A stretch of 64,000 nucleotides of DNA from Candidatus Heimdallarchaeota archaeon (GTDB lineage: Archaea > Asgardarchaeota > Heimdallarchaeia > Heimdallarchaeales > Kariarchaeaceae), in the NCBI GenBank assembly GCA_030149205.1, contig JASBSB010000003.1, positions 372,001 to 436,000 on the forward strand, read 5' to 3'. This document shows, piece after piece, positions 9,152-18,674 of the stretch (positions are counted from its first letter, which is position 1; every line of letters starts with the position of its first letter). The notes under the pieces are model-generated. The model saw nothing but the letters and a program-made list of their open reading frames with translations, was not told the origin of the DNA and searched no databases. A program made the position numbers and the translations under genes.

Positions 9152-10867
9152 TTGATTGAGAGATGTTTCAATATAATTTATAAGGTACAAGGTCAAAATA
9201 TAAATGTGAACCAAGCCCTTGAAGAATTGTTAAGGTCAATAAATAATTTTATACCTAAATTAAACGAGGGATTCCCTGCACTATCTGCAACTACAGTTTT
9301 GAAAAACAGGATGAATGAGGTAAATCAGGAACTTAAAGAACAGTTTGAAGATCCAGACGTAGACAAACCATCAAAGATGGAGGCATTGATCACTTACTAC
9401 AAATCAATTGCCAATGCAACAAACAACATTTCAAAGGTAGGAGTTAAAAAGGAGGCTGTCTTTAGTCTCTTCCTTAAACAAGTACAAGAGTTGCTGACAG
9501 ACAATGATATTTTGGAACATGGAACTCGTTCTCGATTTCTTGATGAGGTGTTTACAGAATCTTATTATCTTGAATTTGACCTCCATAACCTTGAAATATC
9601 CAAGTATACAACAAACCCTCAGGAATGGATAAAAGAATTTCAAACCAAATTAAATAACATAAAATTTTTAACAACAACGCTAGAACAAACTCCATTTATT
9701 GAATTTGATAATTTTGTTGCAATATTTGGAAATGTGATTTTAGCACTCAAAACTACTCTTACGTTAATTGAAGAAATAGATTTTGACGATAGTGATAAAC
9801 TTCAAGAAACTACTAAAGAACGTAATTTTCTGCTGATTGAAGCAATACTCACTTTCTTAAAACATATATTAATTATTTCTGAGAGGGTTAACTTTGAATT
9901 ATTTGAGAATATGTTGTCCTTCATCACAGATAATCTTGAAAATCGAGAATTCATTAAACACATGCTTTCAATTACAAATGAATTCCTAGCTAAATTTCCT
10001 AGCGAATTTATTTCTGAATTCTCATCTCAAAAGTTTGGTGGACCTGACCAGGTTAAAGGTTTTCTAAACTCTGCAAAGATTATTTCTACCTTCTATGAGC
10101 AGTCTGACAAGCTCAAACTACTGCCATATGGTAGTCAGCTCATTAGTGACGAACTACTCCAGATTGCAACAAACATTGAACTCTATTTTAGAGAATTTTC
10201 ATGTAAATCCATCTTTCTTAATAAGATAAATGAAGCTCTGATTAGGTATTACCGGTCAATATACATTATACTTGTTGTCGAATTAGATCACCCAGTTGAA
10301 CGATTCGTCAACCAGATGCAATGGGCAAGTACAATATTTGAAAATGAAGCCTCTACAAATCATGCGATTTTATCATTGTTTGGTACACAACTTGGTTTGA
10401 TTAAATTTGCAACTGATAAAGGAAATATTGAACTATTAAAAGAACAATTAAAGGATTTAGAGAGGTTGTTACAGTCTCACAAAAATCTTGCCCCTTATCC
10501 TAATGTTACAATGAGTTTCTTAACCGATATACTATCATTTGTCCTGAACCATAAATCTGGTGATGAAGTAGAGGGTAACCTTCAGATGACCCTCCTCTCA
10601 GAAACAATCTTCATCCCCAACCACGACCTGATTGAACAGTTTAGAACTTACCTTGCTTACTTCTCTCAGTTTAACTCAGCTATTAAGGATAATCTTCAAA
10701 AACCTAGGTTAGAACTGGAACTGGAGGTATTAAATTCTCAACTTCAATTTTTTGACCCATTCAAAATTTTAGCAACTTTAGACTTTTACACCATCAAAGG
10801 CAATTTTATGGAACTAAAATATCCGATATTTGGATCGCTAGATTTCTCAATATACCAGACGGAATAA
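9152..10867 (+). CDS. Large all-helical protein of unknown function
   Basis: A 571-residue protein with no signal peptide or membrane helix. It is rich in Leu, Ile, Phe, Asn and Glu and looks mostly alpha-helical, with amphipathic stretches such as LLKEQLKDLERLLQSHKNL. I recognise no domain. The frame opens with TTG at 9152; a GTG at 9206 (giving MNQALEELLRSINNF) is an alternative, and the first 18 residues look less regular. It is the first of four plus-strand genes ending in the primase-fold protein at 12160, although a 74-base gap separates it from the next gene. A scaffold or adaptor role is only a guess. Confidence 0.75.
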   Translation: MIERCFNIIYKVQGQNINVNQALEELLRSINNFIPKLNEGFPALSATTVLKNRMNEVNQELKEQFEDPDVDKPSKMEALITYYKSIANATNNISKVGVKKEAVFSLFLKQVQELLTDNDILEHGTRSRFLDEVFTESYYLEFDLHNLEISKYTTNPQEWIKEFQTKLNNIKFLTTTLEQTPFIEFDNFVAIFGNVILALKTTLTLIEEIDFDDSDKLQETTKERNFLLIEAILTFLKHILIISERVNFELFENMLSFITDNLENREFIKHMLSITNEFLAKFPSEFISEFSSQKFGGPDQVKGFLNSAKIISTFYEQSDKLKLLPYGSQLISDELLQIATNIELYFREFSCKSIFLNKINEALIRYYRSIYIILVVELDHPVERFVNQMQWASTIFENEASTNHAILSLFGTQLGLIKFATDKGNIELLKEQLKDLERLLQSHKNLAPYPNVTMSFLTDILSFVLNHKSGDEVEGNLQMTLLSETIFIPNHDLIEQFRTYLAYFSQFNSAIKDNLQKPRLELELEVLNSQLQFFDPFKILATLDFYTIKGNFMELKYPIFGSLDFSIYQTE

Positions 10868-10941
10868 TTCTTTTTATTTCTAAATCAACTCAAGGTTGAT
10901 AGAAAACAAAGTTTTTTGAAGCAAAGCTAAGTAACTAGAGT

Positions 10942-11316
10942 ATGGTATACCCATCAAATGAGATAAGAAAGTTTTATATCCCCTTTTACGTCCTATGGAT
11001 GTTTATGATACCCATACTCATACTTTCAACAAATGGGTTTTTTGGATTGTTTAATGGGTTTACAACGCATATATTTGAGAGGATAATTTCCTTTTTCTTA
11101 ATATATGGACTTATATGGCCGGTATCATGGATAACACTATCAGGATTTTATTACAGTATTTATGACAACAATTTTCTCTCGTTATTCGCAATTAGTGTGG
11201 CAATAGCTGGTCCAATCTTGCACCTGGTATGGATATTATTCACCCACAAAAAACTTAGAGAAAAATTAGATGCAAAACATCTCTCATGGGGTGACTTTTT
11301 ATTAAATTATATCTAG
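10942..11316 (+). CDS. Small three- to four-helix membrane protein, unknown
   Basis: A 124-residue integral membrane protein. Hydrophobic segments lie at about residues 12-32 (FYVLWMFMIPILILS), 45-70 (RIISFFLIYGLIWPV, continuing to SGFYYSI) and 78-100 (SLFAISVAIAGPILHLVWIL), ending in a basic tail (THKKLREKLDAKH). No family is recognised. It sits between the helical protein and the 274-residue protein, and its stop is 13 bases before the next ATG, so it is probably co-transcribed with the primase-fold gene. This may tether the products of the operon to the membrane, by inference from context. Confidence 0.75.
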   Translation: MVYPSNEIRKFYIPFYVLWMFMIPILILSTNGFFGLFNGFTTHIFERIISFFLIYGLIWPVSWITLSGFYYSIYDNNFLSLFAISVAIAGPILHLVWILFTHKKLREKLDAKHLSWGDFLLNYI

Positions 11317-11329
11317 GGTATTACGAAGA

Positions 11330-12154
11330 ATGAGTGCACCGTTCCTTGCCTCTCTGAAGGTATTGAAGTTTTCCCCTAAAGGTACAGTCATCAGAATTGA
11401 GTACCTTTCAGATATATCAAATAAAAAGACAGTACTTCTGTTTAAAGAGGATCCAAAAAGTGATGATGCTACTGAGATACAAATGGAATCAACTACAGAG
11501 AAGATTCAGAACATGCAGTTCATGAAAGTAGAAATAATTATGGATCAGTTCTTCTACTTCAAAGGGAAAAGTCTAGGTTTAGAGGGATCTGAGGAGATAG
11601 AACCAGGAGAATTCCATAAGATACAGAAGTTTAAGTCTGGTAGAGTTGCATTGGAGGCGGAAGAGGAATATCTTAATTCAATAGAATATGTCCCTTATAT
11701 CCCACTTAACTGGAACCCAGACCTTGAGATGGTCTCAAAAAATTTTATCAAGGAAGATTATTCATCAGATTTTAGACAATTCACTATCAATGTTTTGTTA
11801 TTCGTGATAAAATGGATATATGAGCCTAATCTCCTCTTAATGAGGTTAGACACCCTTATTTCAGAGTTTAACACAAGGTTAAGAGCGGAGGACAGTTTTG
11901 AGCTTGATAAAATATTGAGACCAGCAGGAAAGTTAATGTTCGAAATACTTTATGAAATATTAACATTTGATCGAACTGAAGATGAAAGATTACTTACTGG
12001 AAAGATAGAAAAAGCACAATACAAGGAAAAATTAAAGGGAATCCTGGAAAATTGTGAAAAATCTAAATTCTTTAACCCTGAGCTTGAAATAACTGAACTA
12101 GAGGAAGAACAAGATTCACTCAATAGGCTCGCTGAACTCCTAAAATACCAGTGA
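11330..12154 (+). CDS. Conserved-looking acidic protein of unknown function, operon with AEP-like gene
   Basis: A 274-residue soluble protein. The first 110 or so residues look beta-rich (FLASLKVLKFSPKGTVIRIE, then KTVLLFKED). From about residue 130 it becomes helical, ending in a very acidic coiled-coil-like tail (ELEITELEEEQDSLNRLAEL). No catalytic motif is seen. It lies 13 bases after the membrane-protein gene and 5 bases before the primase-fold gene, which implies a shared transcript and probably a physical or functional partnership with that protein. It could act as a non-catalytic partner in the way PriL serves PriS, but it has no PriL iron-sulfur cysteines and I do not assign it as such. 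Confidence 0.75.
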   Translation: MSAPFLASLKVLKFSPKGTVIRIEYLSDISNKKTVLLFKEDPKSDDATEIQMESTTEKIQNMQFMKVEIIMDQFFYFKGKSLGLEGSEEIEPGEFHKIQKFKSGRVALEAEEEYLNSIEYVPYIPLNWNPDLEMVSKNFIKEDYSSDFRQFTINVLLFVIKWIYEPNLLLMRLDTLISEFNTRLRAEDSFELDKILRPAGKLMFEILYEILTFDRTEDERLLTGKIEKAQYKEKLKGILENCEKSKFFNPELEITELEEEQDSLNRLAELLKYQ

Positions 12155-12159
12155 TTTAG

Positions 12160-12897
12160 ATGCCTAGCCAATATATAATTAAAGCCAAAAAAATCATTGA
12201 TCAAGAAAGAATTGATCGAATCAAGGAGTTCTATAAAAATGAATATAGGCCTGATGCCACTATTCCTTTGAAATTCCGTTTCATCAAATCCTTCATGTTT
12301 GATGAAAATTCAGGACTTTTTATTTGGAGATCACTTCACACATTACTAAACAAAAGGAGATTTAATGAGAATAAGTTAAGAGAAGACATTATCAAAGCAA
12401 TTGACTTAGGCTTTACCCCAATCCGAATCTTTCATTCTGTTTCTAATTGGCTGGCACCAAACGAGATAAGATACACAAAGAGCCAAAATGGCCGACTACT
12501 AAATTCAGGACTTTTTGTTTTAGAATCTGATAAAAATCTTAAGACTTCGATTGAAGTGGCTGCCAAAATTTCTCAAATTTATTCTAACCATAAATTATAC
12601 CTGGTTTTTAGTGGGAATAGATCTATTCATGTTTGGTTTTCAGATTTCGATTTCACACAAATCATAAAAAACCCCACTTTATTAGATAACGAGAAAGATG
12701 ATTTAAAAGCAAGAAGAAAGTTCTTCTATAAACTCCCCACAGATCTGCCTGCTAGACTTGATCCCCAGACATCCATTGATTCTAGGAGGGTCGTCCCAAT
12801 TATTGGAACACTAAATGGATTCACCATGAAAAGGGTGACACTTCTTAAGGAACTTATGGATGAAGAACAAATTCAAATCCAGTCAAAGGTAAATTAA
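12160..12897 (+). CDS. Divergent archaeo-eukaryotic primase (AEP/PriS-like) fold protein
   Basis: A 245-residue protein. The stretch LYLVFSGNRSIHVWFSDF (about 146-163) closely matches motif II of primase small subunits (FSGxRGxHxW), and DSRRVVPIIGTLNG (about 206-219) matches motif III (RxIRxPGSLHG). Motif I is altered: where PriS has the metal-binding FDIDxD, this has VLESDKN (about 124-130), so the first aspartate is replaced by glutamate. It is much shorter than PriS (about 350 residues) and has no zinc-binding insert. The true replicative primase is presumably elsewhere. It may be a specialised primase, a repair polymerase or an inactive nucleic-acid binder. It is last in an operon with three unknown proteins. 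Confidence 0.72.
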   Translation: MPSQYIIKAKKIIDQERIDRIKEFYKNEYRPDATIPLKFRFIKSFMFDENSGLFIWRSLHTLLNKRRFNENKLREDIIKAIDLGFTPIRIFHSVSNWLAPNEIRYTKSQNGRLLNSGLFVLESDKNLKTSIEVAAKISQIYSNHKLYLVFSGNRSIHVWFSDFDFTQIIKNPTLLDNEKDDLKARRKFFYKLPTDLPARLDPQTSIDSRRVVPIIGTLNGFTMKRVTLLKELMDEEQIQIQSKVN

Positions 12898-12927
12898 TTA
12901 AATTACTAAGATGTAGACGCTATTCCT

Positions 12928-13383
12928 TCACTCGCGAACGTTTCCACCTATTACTAATGCAGCACTGATCAAGACCAAGTTCTTGATTATGTACTGTCCT
13001 TCTAAAGTAGGTACTAGAGGATATACTGAAAAAGTGACTGTTGGTAGCAATACAAGTGGAAGGAAGGTACCACCCATTTGTAAAAACAGTAAGAATATTG
13101 CAATCCTATTGAGAGGTTTGTAAATTAGGCCAATACCTATAATGACTTCCCATATACCAAGAATTGGTATAAAAACATCTGCTGGAATAAAATAGACTGT
13201 TTTTTCTAATAGACTGTTTGCAGAGCTCAACCCAAGGGGCTTTAGCGCTCCAAACCAGATAAAGATAATCCCCATTGACGCTCTCAAAGCGGGAAGACTG
13301 TATTTTTTCATCAGTGAACTAATAAAAATATCAATTTCTGTGTATTTGATTTTGAATTCATCAAGTTTTGTACCCAATGACAC
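12928..13383 (-). CDS. YkgB/RclC-like (DoxX-related) membrane protein
   Basis: A 151-residue four-helix membrane protein. The motif LRASMGIIFIWFGALKPLG (about 33-51) and the late EGQYIIKNLVLISAALVIGG (about 127-146) are characteristic of the YkgB/DUF417 branch of DoxX-like proteins. Members are linked to oxidative or chlorine stress and to quinone or small-molecule redox in bacteria, but the biochemical role is not settled. The gene converges on the AEP-like gene with 30 bases between and is otherwise alone. Confidence 0.85.
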   Translation of the reverse strand: MSLGTKLDEFKIKYTEIDIFISSLMKKYSLPALRASMGIIFIWFGALKPLGLSSANSLLEKTVYFIPADVFIPILGIWEVIIGIGLIYKPLNRIAIFLLFLQMGGTFLPLVLLPTVTFSVYPLVPTLEGQYIIKNLVLISAALVIGGNVRE

Positions 13384-13609
13384 ATTATTACTATACTCGC
13401 ATATATTAAAAATTTATTAGATAATTTTGACTATAGTCCGAAGATATCTGAACTTTTTTAGTTGATCTCCAATCAGTTTTTACTTAATTTATCATCATTG
13501 AATTTTTCGAATTATTTAATTTTTTTGTGGGTATTGTTATACATTTCATTCCCTAGAAAAGGTTTTTAATTTTGATACACTATAACAATTTAACTAAGAG
13601 GAAATCCAA

Positions 13610-16600
13610 ATGGGGATAAGCGAGGAAGACAGAAAAATTCAAGATTCTTTACAAGACAATGATTTGGTTGAAGTAGTTCAAGTCGATAGCTTTGTAGGTG
13701 ATGATTCTTCTATAGAGCAAGAGGACCTACCCGATACGACTGATAATCTTATACTCCCTAGAAAAAAAGAGAAATATCCAATACTAATTGAAGAAGGGTT
13801 GGATTCAAGAATAAAAAATTTCTCTAAAATTGATAGAAAGAGACTAAATAAAGCGATCAGTGATTTATCAAGCGGATATTGGGAACTAGGCATTCGAGTC
13901 AAAAAGCTTAAGGGACATAAGGAGACCGTATTTGAAGCAAGGTTAGACAGATCAAAACGAATTTTATTTCAATTCAGATCAGTTCCACTAGAAGGACAAC
14001 GAAAAAGGGTTGCCACAATTCTTCTGATGGACATTGTGAGACATAAGAAGGTAAATTCAGCATCGTCAAAACAAACCATTGAAAGATTGAACCTACAGAA
14101 GTATAACACGTACCTAACTGATAAGTCAATTGTTGAAATCGAAATCAAATCCCTCGATGAGATTCCTTATAAATACTACCCAATCCTTGATGAGATATTT
14201 AACCAAGAAAATGAATTACAACCAATTGAATCTTACGATGAAACCGGACTCCCCAACGGAATTAAATTTTACAGATTTGATAAAAAGATTCGTGAAATAT
14301 GGGTAAAGGATAATTTCCTACAAAAAACTCTTGCTTTAAGCCAAAATCAGCAGATTATAGTGTATAAAGATCCACCAGTTTTCATAAATGGTGGAGCAGG
14401 TACAGGTAAAACAACAGTACTCGCCCATATATACAAGGAAAATTGGGAAAACAAAAAGCGACAGACAATTTATGTGACCTTAACTCCTCAGTTAAGAGAT
14501 TTTATAAGGGAAATATTAAATGAGATGTTTGAGGAGGGACCCCTCCGAACAGAAACTCAAAAAAGAGTGATAACTTTTAACCAACTTTGCAAATTGATAC
14601 TCAGAAATGATTCTGAAAAGTTCGATGAAGATGATGAGGTAACTCTAGACAATTTCATCAAATGGATAGGGATGAGACAAAGTATAAAAAGAGATTTTGA
14701 CACTTTAAAGCTTTGGCAGGAATATTTTGGTGTAATTAAAGGCCAGTGTTCAGACCCCGAATTAGGTATTATTTCAAAAAAGGAATACCTTAAAAAACCA
14801 CGAGGTGTTTCGCTGTTTAATGAGGAGAAAAGAGAGAGAATTTATGAACTCTTAAGTGAATACTATAAAGAACAAAAATTCAAAAATAAATGGGACACAT
14901 TAGATCTTGCACAAACTACCTATGATAAACTTCTGAATTTAGATGAGAAAGAAGTTGATAATTTAAAAATAGAAGCCATAGTTTGTGATGAAATTCAAGA
15001 CCTGGTAATGATACAATACAGAGTGTTAAACATCATTTTAAGTTCTAAAATGACCATCCCAAACTTATATTTTGGTGGAGACACACAGCAGACTATAAAC
15101 TCCAGCAATTTTAGATGGGATGATCTCAGGTCGTTTATCTATCAGGAATACAAGGATTTTGAAATTAAGGTTCCTAAGTTGATCTATATGACCCGTAATT
15201 TTAGAAGTACCTCGGTCATCGTACAAACAGCGAATAAGTTTCTGGAATTTAAGAAAACCCTGGGATTAGCAAAGGCAGAAGACAAATTACAGGAGGGAAT
15301 AGAAAAATTTGACCAACACTACTACCCTGTTTTACTAATTAAGGGATCATTAGAAGATTTTATGACACATAAAGAGGAATTAGTGGAAAATACTGGGAGA
15401 TTAATTATCTCATACAATGAGCACAGACATTCTCAGTACAAGCAGTTTTTTGCTGAAGGCTATATAATGAAGGTAATGGAAGTTAAAGGTCTTGAATTTA
15501 TCTCTACTCTTCTCTATAATGTTGTTACAGATACAGAACTGGAATGGAGAAACATTCTTAATAAGGATTTACGAGAAAAATATATCAAGGAGCATGAGCT
15601 TGATGTTACCTACAGTCTGAGCAGGATCTATGTCGCTTTAACTAGAGCCAGAAGGAGCATTTTTATCTTTGAGGAGGATCCATATGCGGTTCAATTCTGG
15701 AGAGGGTTAATGTCGGATGGTTTCAAAGAAATTGAGTTTAGCGAGATGCTTAAGCTCTGGAAAGTGAAAATTTCAAAGGATGAAGCCCTAAGAGAAGCTG
15801 AATACTTTTATCGCGAAAGGAGATTTAGAATTGCCGCTGATTTTTACAAAAATGTAGGGGCACACCTTCTGGCCGAGAAGGCACTAGCAATGGATTATAT
15901 GCAGAACAAAAAATATAAAAAAGCTTTAAAAATCTTTCTTGACCAAAGCGAGGACAAATTAGCTGCAGAATGTTATGAAAAGCTTGAAGTTTTCCAAGAG
16001 GCTCAGAAGCATTACAAGATCGCGGGGGAAACAAAGCATAAAGTAAGGTGTCAGGCGCTATATGAAGTCTCCTTGGGTAATTTAGAAAAAGGAGCAAGAC
16101 TTTTTGAAAAGAACCAACAATATAGTAAAGCAGCACAATTATTTGAGGAATTGGGAAACAAAAGGGAAAGTTACAGATTAAAAGCCCTTAACTATGAATT
16201 TTACAAGGAATTTAACCTTGCTGCTAAGGAATGGAACAAGTATGGAGATAAAAATGAAGAATATAGATGCCTAACCAGATACCATGTAGAGAGAGAAGAA
16301 TTTGATCAAGCTGCTAAGATCGCAGAAAATAAGGAGAATTGGAATGACGCAATTGAATTCTGGAAAAAACATGGGGATAATAAAAATACATCCAGAGCAC
16401 AAGCATATCAATTATGGAAGGAGAGTCAATACTCTGATGCTGAAAATTTGTTAAGAAAATATGACCTCTGGGATGACCGCTTAAAATTATGGAAGAAGGA
16501 TAGGATTAAAACCGCAGAAATTTACAAAGAGAGGGGAAAAAAAGAAAAGAGGGATAGAGATCTTATACGAGCAATAGACCTCTACTTTGAACAAAATAAT

Positions 16601-18604
16601 ATTGAACAGGTTGAAGAAATAATCGAATTCATTATTGATAATCAAACAAAGATTCCAGTTTTAGAAAGGTTAGGAAAATTATTTGAAGCTGCGGAGCTTG
16701 CAGAGGAAAACAGATTATACAACAAAGCAGGTTCGTTATGGATCCAATTGCAAGAATTTGAACGAGCAATTAATAACTTTGAACTTGCAAAGAGTTGGAA
16801 CGAGCTTGGAGAAGTACTGGAACTTGTTGGGAGAAATGAAGAAGCTATACCGTACTTTGAAAGAACAGAGAACTGGTTAAAAGTGGCTGAAAATCAGGCG
16901 GTTATTGGTAAACACGCGGAATCTGCATTGACATTTGAAGAAAATGACTTCATAAAAGAGGCTATTATTCAATATAAGTTAGCCTTAAATTTTGAGAAGG
17001 TTATTGAACTTAGCAGATTGATCAATGACTATACTACAGTTATAGAGTATGCCAAAGAAATAGATGATAATAAGACCTTAGAGGAGATTTACAATAAGCA
17101 AGGAATGCATAAAGAACTGGCAGATCTTTACGTACAATTGAAAAAATATGAGAGAGCAACAAAATACTACGAGATTGCACTCGATTCAATCAAATATGAC
17201 CCTAAGGTCAGAGATGAGATTATAAATCAGTTAATCATGGTATATGGATCAAAATTGAAAAATTATAAGTCTGCAGCCGACTTAGCATTTAAGATCAAAT
17301 TATACGATGAAGCTATAAAATATTACAAAAAGTTGGAGGACTGGGAATCAGTTGCAAAAAGCTTCAAATTTAAGAAAAATCTCAGAAAGGCAGCTGAATA
17401 CTATGAAAAGGCTGAGAATTTTCTGGATGCGGGATATAATTATGAACGATCTGGTAAATTCGAAAAAGCTCTTGAGATGTTCAAATTAGCTGAAAATTAT
17501 GAAAGAGTTGTCAGACTCGCTGAAAAAAGAAACTGGAATGAAGAGGCAGCGATAGCTTATGAAAAATTAGAGGAATTCGAGAAAGCAGCTAAAAATTGGA
17601 AGCTAGCGGGAAACAACCTTAAATCGGATGTAAATTACATAAAAGCTAATCGACTTGATATTGTCATTACATCTAGAATCAACGATCAGAAATATGAAGA
17701 AAGTTGTATTTTTGCTGAACTTGCTGGTAATCAAAATGAAATTGTCCTACGATCACTTTTGAAACTGGAAGACAACTTTAGATTAGGAGAGTATTACGAA
17801 AATTTAGCGTTAACAGTAGATGAGGAAAAACATAACATAAGCAATTCTGAATCAATGAAAAATGATAAAGAGCAATCAAGTGAATCACTTTTCAAAATAG
17901 CATCAGAGTATTTTCAAAAGTCATATTCTGAATTGATGAATAATGAGAACGAGAAAAATACGGAGATTCGTAAAACACAAATATTGAGTTGTGTATATCA
18001 TCTTCTTTTCTGTGTGCATAGAAGTTCTGAAGAGAAGAAATATGAATATTTAAAATTATTGCCAACCACCTTCTTGGATCAATTTCCGGGTTCATTTCTT
18101 AACATATATTTCCTCCTTCTATCTGAATCTAAAGATGAAAAGGAAAAAGCAGCTATGAATTTAGTAATCTATAATTTCTCTATCCTTGATTTAGCTAGTT
18201 TAAACAGAGAAGACTTCAACATTTTAACAAAAATAATGACGGAGATGAAAAGAGAAGATGAACTACTTCAAGAATTCGAACGAAGAGGGATCGATGAGAG
18301 GCTTATCAATTATTGGGAGAAAAAGACTCACAGCGAAAAATCTAAATTTATTGACCTGGTCAAAGCGTCAGCATTCTTTAGAAGAGGAAAACATACAAAG
18401 GAATTGATATTTGCGTTGGAAAGGATTTTAGAAATAACAGAAAAGAAATCAAGAGCAAAGTATAAAGACTATTACGAATTAATTAGCCTTTATCGTGAAA
18501 TTGGAGATAAGGAAAAAGAAGCAGAAACTGAAGAGAGATTTACTAAACTGAAATCTAAGCGAAAACATCGTAAGAGTGGAAAGCGAAAATCTAAGAAATA
18601 CTGA
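13610..18604 (+). CDS. Giant RelE-fold/UvrD-like helicase/TPR-solenoid protein (TRANK1-like)
   Basis: A 1664-residue protein in three parts. Residues about 48-150 resemble a RelE/ParE toxin-fold domain (KRLNKAISDLSSGYWELG, later RSKRILFQFRS). Residues about 250-700 hold a superfamily 1 helicase: Walker A NGGAGTGKTTV near 262, motif II VCDEIQDL near 458, motif III YFGGDTQQTINS near 488, motif IV TRNFRST, motif V EVKGLEF and motif VI VALTRARRS near 675. From about 720 to 1570 runs a solenoid of TPR-like helical pairs (e.g. KAAEYYEKAENFLDAGYNYE), ending in a Lys/Arg-rich tail. The layout recalls eukaryotic TRANK1-type proteins. The ATG is preceded by AAGAGGAAAT. It is monocistronic. A role in RNA or DNA handling, repair or defence is possible. 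Confidence 0.9.
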   Translation: MGISEEDRKIQDSLQDNDLVEVVQVDSFVGDDSSIEQEDLPDTTDNLILPRKKEKYPILIEEGLDSRIKNFSKIDRKRLNKAISDLSSGYWELGIRVKKLKGHKETVFEARLDRSKRILFQFRSVPLEGQRKRVATILLMDIVRHKKVNSASSKQTIERLNLQKYNTYLTDKSIVEIEIKSLDEIPYKYYPILDEIFNQENELQPIESYDETGLPNGIKFYRFDKKIREIWVKDNFLQKTLALSQNQQIIVYKDPPVFINGGAGTGKTTVLAHIYKENWENKKRQTIYVTLTPQLRDFIREILNEMFEEGPLRTETQKRVITFNQLCKLILRNDSEKFDEDDEVTLDNFIKWIGMRQSIKRDFDTLKLWQEYFGVIKGQCSDPELGIISKKEYLKKPRGVSLFNEEKRERIYELLSEYYKEQKFKNKWDTLDLAQTTYDKLLNLDEKEVDNLKIEAIVCDEIQDLVMIQYRVLNIILSSKMTIPNLYFGGDTQQTINSSNFRWDDLRSFIYQEYKDFEIKVPKLIYMTRNFRSTSVIVQTANKFLEFKKTLGLAKAEDKLQEGIEKFDQHYYPVLLIKGSLEDFMTHKEELVENTGRLIISYNEHRHSQYKQFFAEGYIMKVMEVKGLEFISTLLYNVVTDTELEWRNILNKDLREKYIKEHELDVTYSLSRIYVALTRARRSIFIFEEDPYAVQFWRGLMSDGFKEIEFSEMLKLWKVKISKDEALREAEYFYRERRFRIAADFYKNVGAHLLAEKALAMDYMQNKKYKKALKIFLDQSEDKLAAECYEKLEVFQEAQKHYKIAGETKHKVRCQALYEVSLGNLEKGARLFEKNQQYSKAAQLFEELGNKRESYRLKALNYEFYKEFNLAAKEWNKYGDKNEEYRCLTRYHVEREEFDQAAKIAENKENWNDAIEFWKKHGDNKNTSRAQAYQLWKESQYSDAENLLRKYDLWDDRLKLWKKDRIKTAEIYKERGKKEKRDRDLIRAIDLYFEQNNIEQVEEIIEFIIDNQTKIPVLERLGKLFEAAELAEENRLYNKAGSLWIQLQEFERAINNFELAKSWNELGEVLELVGRNEEAIPYFERTENWLKVAENQAVIGKHAESALTFEENDFIKEAIIQYKLALNFEKVIELSRLINDYTTVIEYAKEIDDNKTLEEIYNKQGMHKELADLYVQLKKYERATKYYEIALDSIKYDPKVRDEIINQLIMVYGSKLKNYKSAADLAFKIKLYDEAIKYYKKLEDWESVAKSFKFKKNLRKAAEYYEKAENFLDAGYNYERSGKFEKALEMFKLAENYERVVRLAEKRNWNEEAAIAYEKLEEFEKAAKNWKLAGNNLKSDVNYIKANRLDIVITSRINDQKYEESCIFAELAGNQNEIVLRSLLKLEDNFRLGEYYENLALTVDEEKHNISNSESMKNDKEQSSESLFKIASEYFQKSYSELMNNENEKNTEIRKTQILSCVYHLLFCVHRSSEEKKYEYLKLLPTTFLDQFPGSFLNIYFLLLSESKDEKEKAAMNLVIYNFSILDLASLNREDFNILTKIMTEMKREDELLQEFERRGIDERLINYWEKKTHSEKSKFIDLVKASAFFRRGKHTKELIFALERILEITEKKSRAKYKDYYELISLYREIGDKEKEAETEERFTKLKSKRKHRKSGKRKSKKY

Positions 18605-18674
18605 AGATAGCCCTTGAAACTATAACATACAAGCTTTGAAATTCTCTCCAACACTAAAAAATTTAAATATCTTC

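Noticed and set aside
12160..12897. The replicative primase small subunit PriS
   Set aside because: It is about 100 residues too short, the first metal aspartate is replaced, and it has no zinc-binding insert; it is better called a divergent AEP relative.
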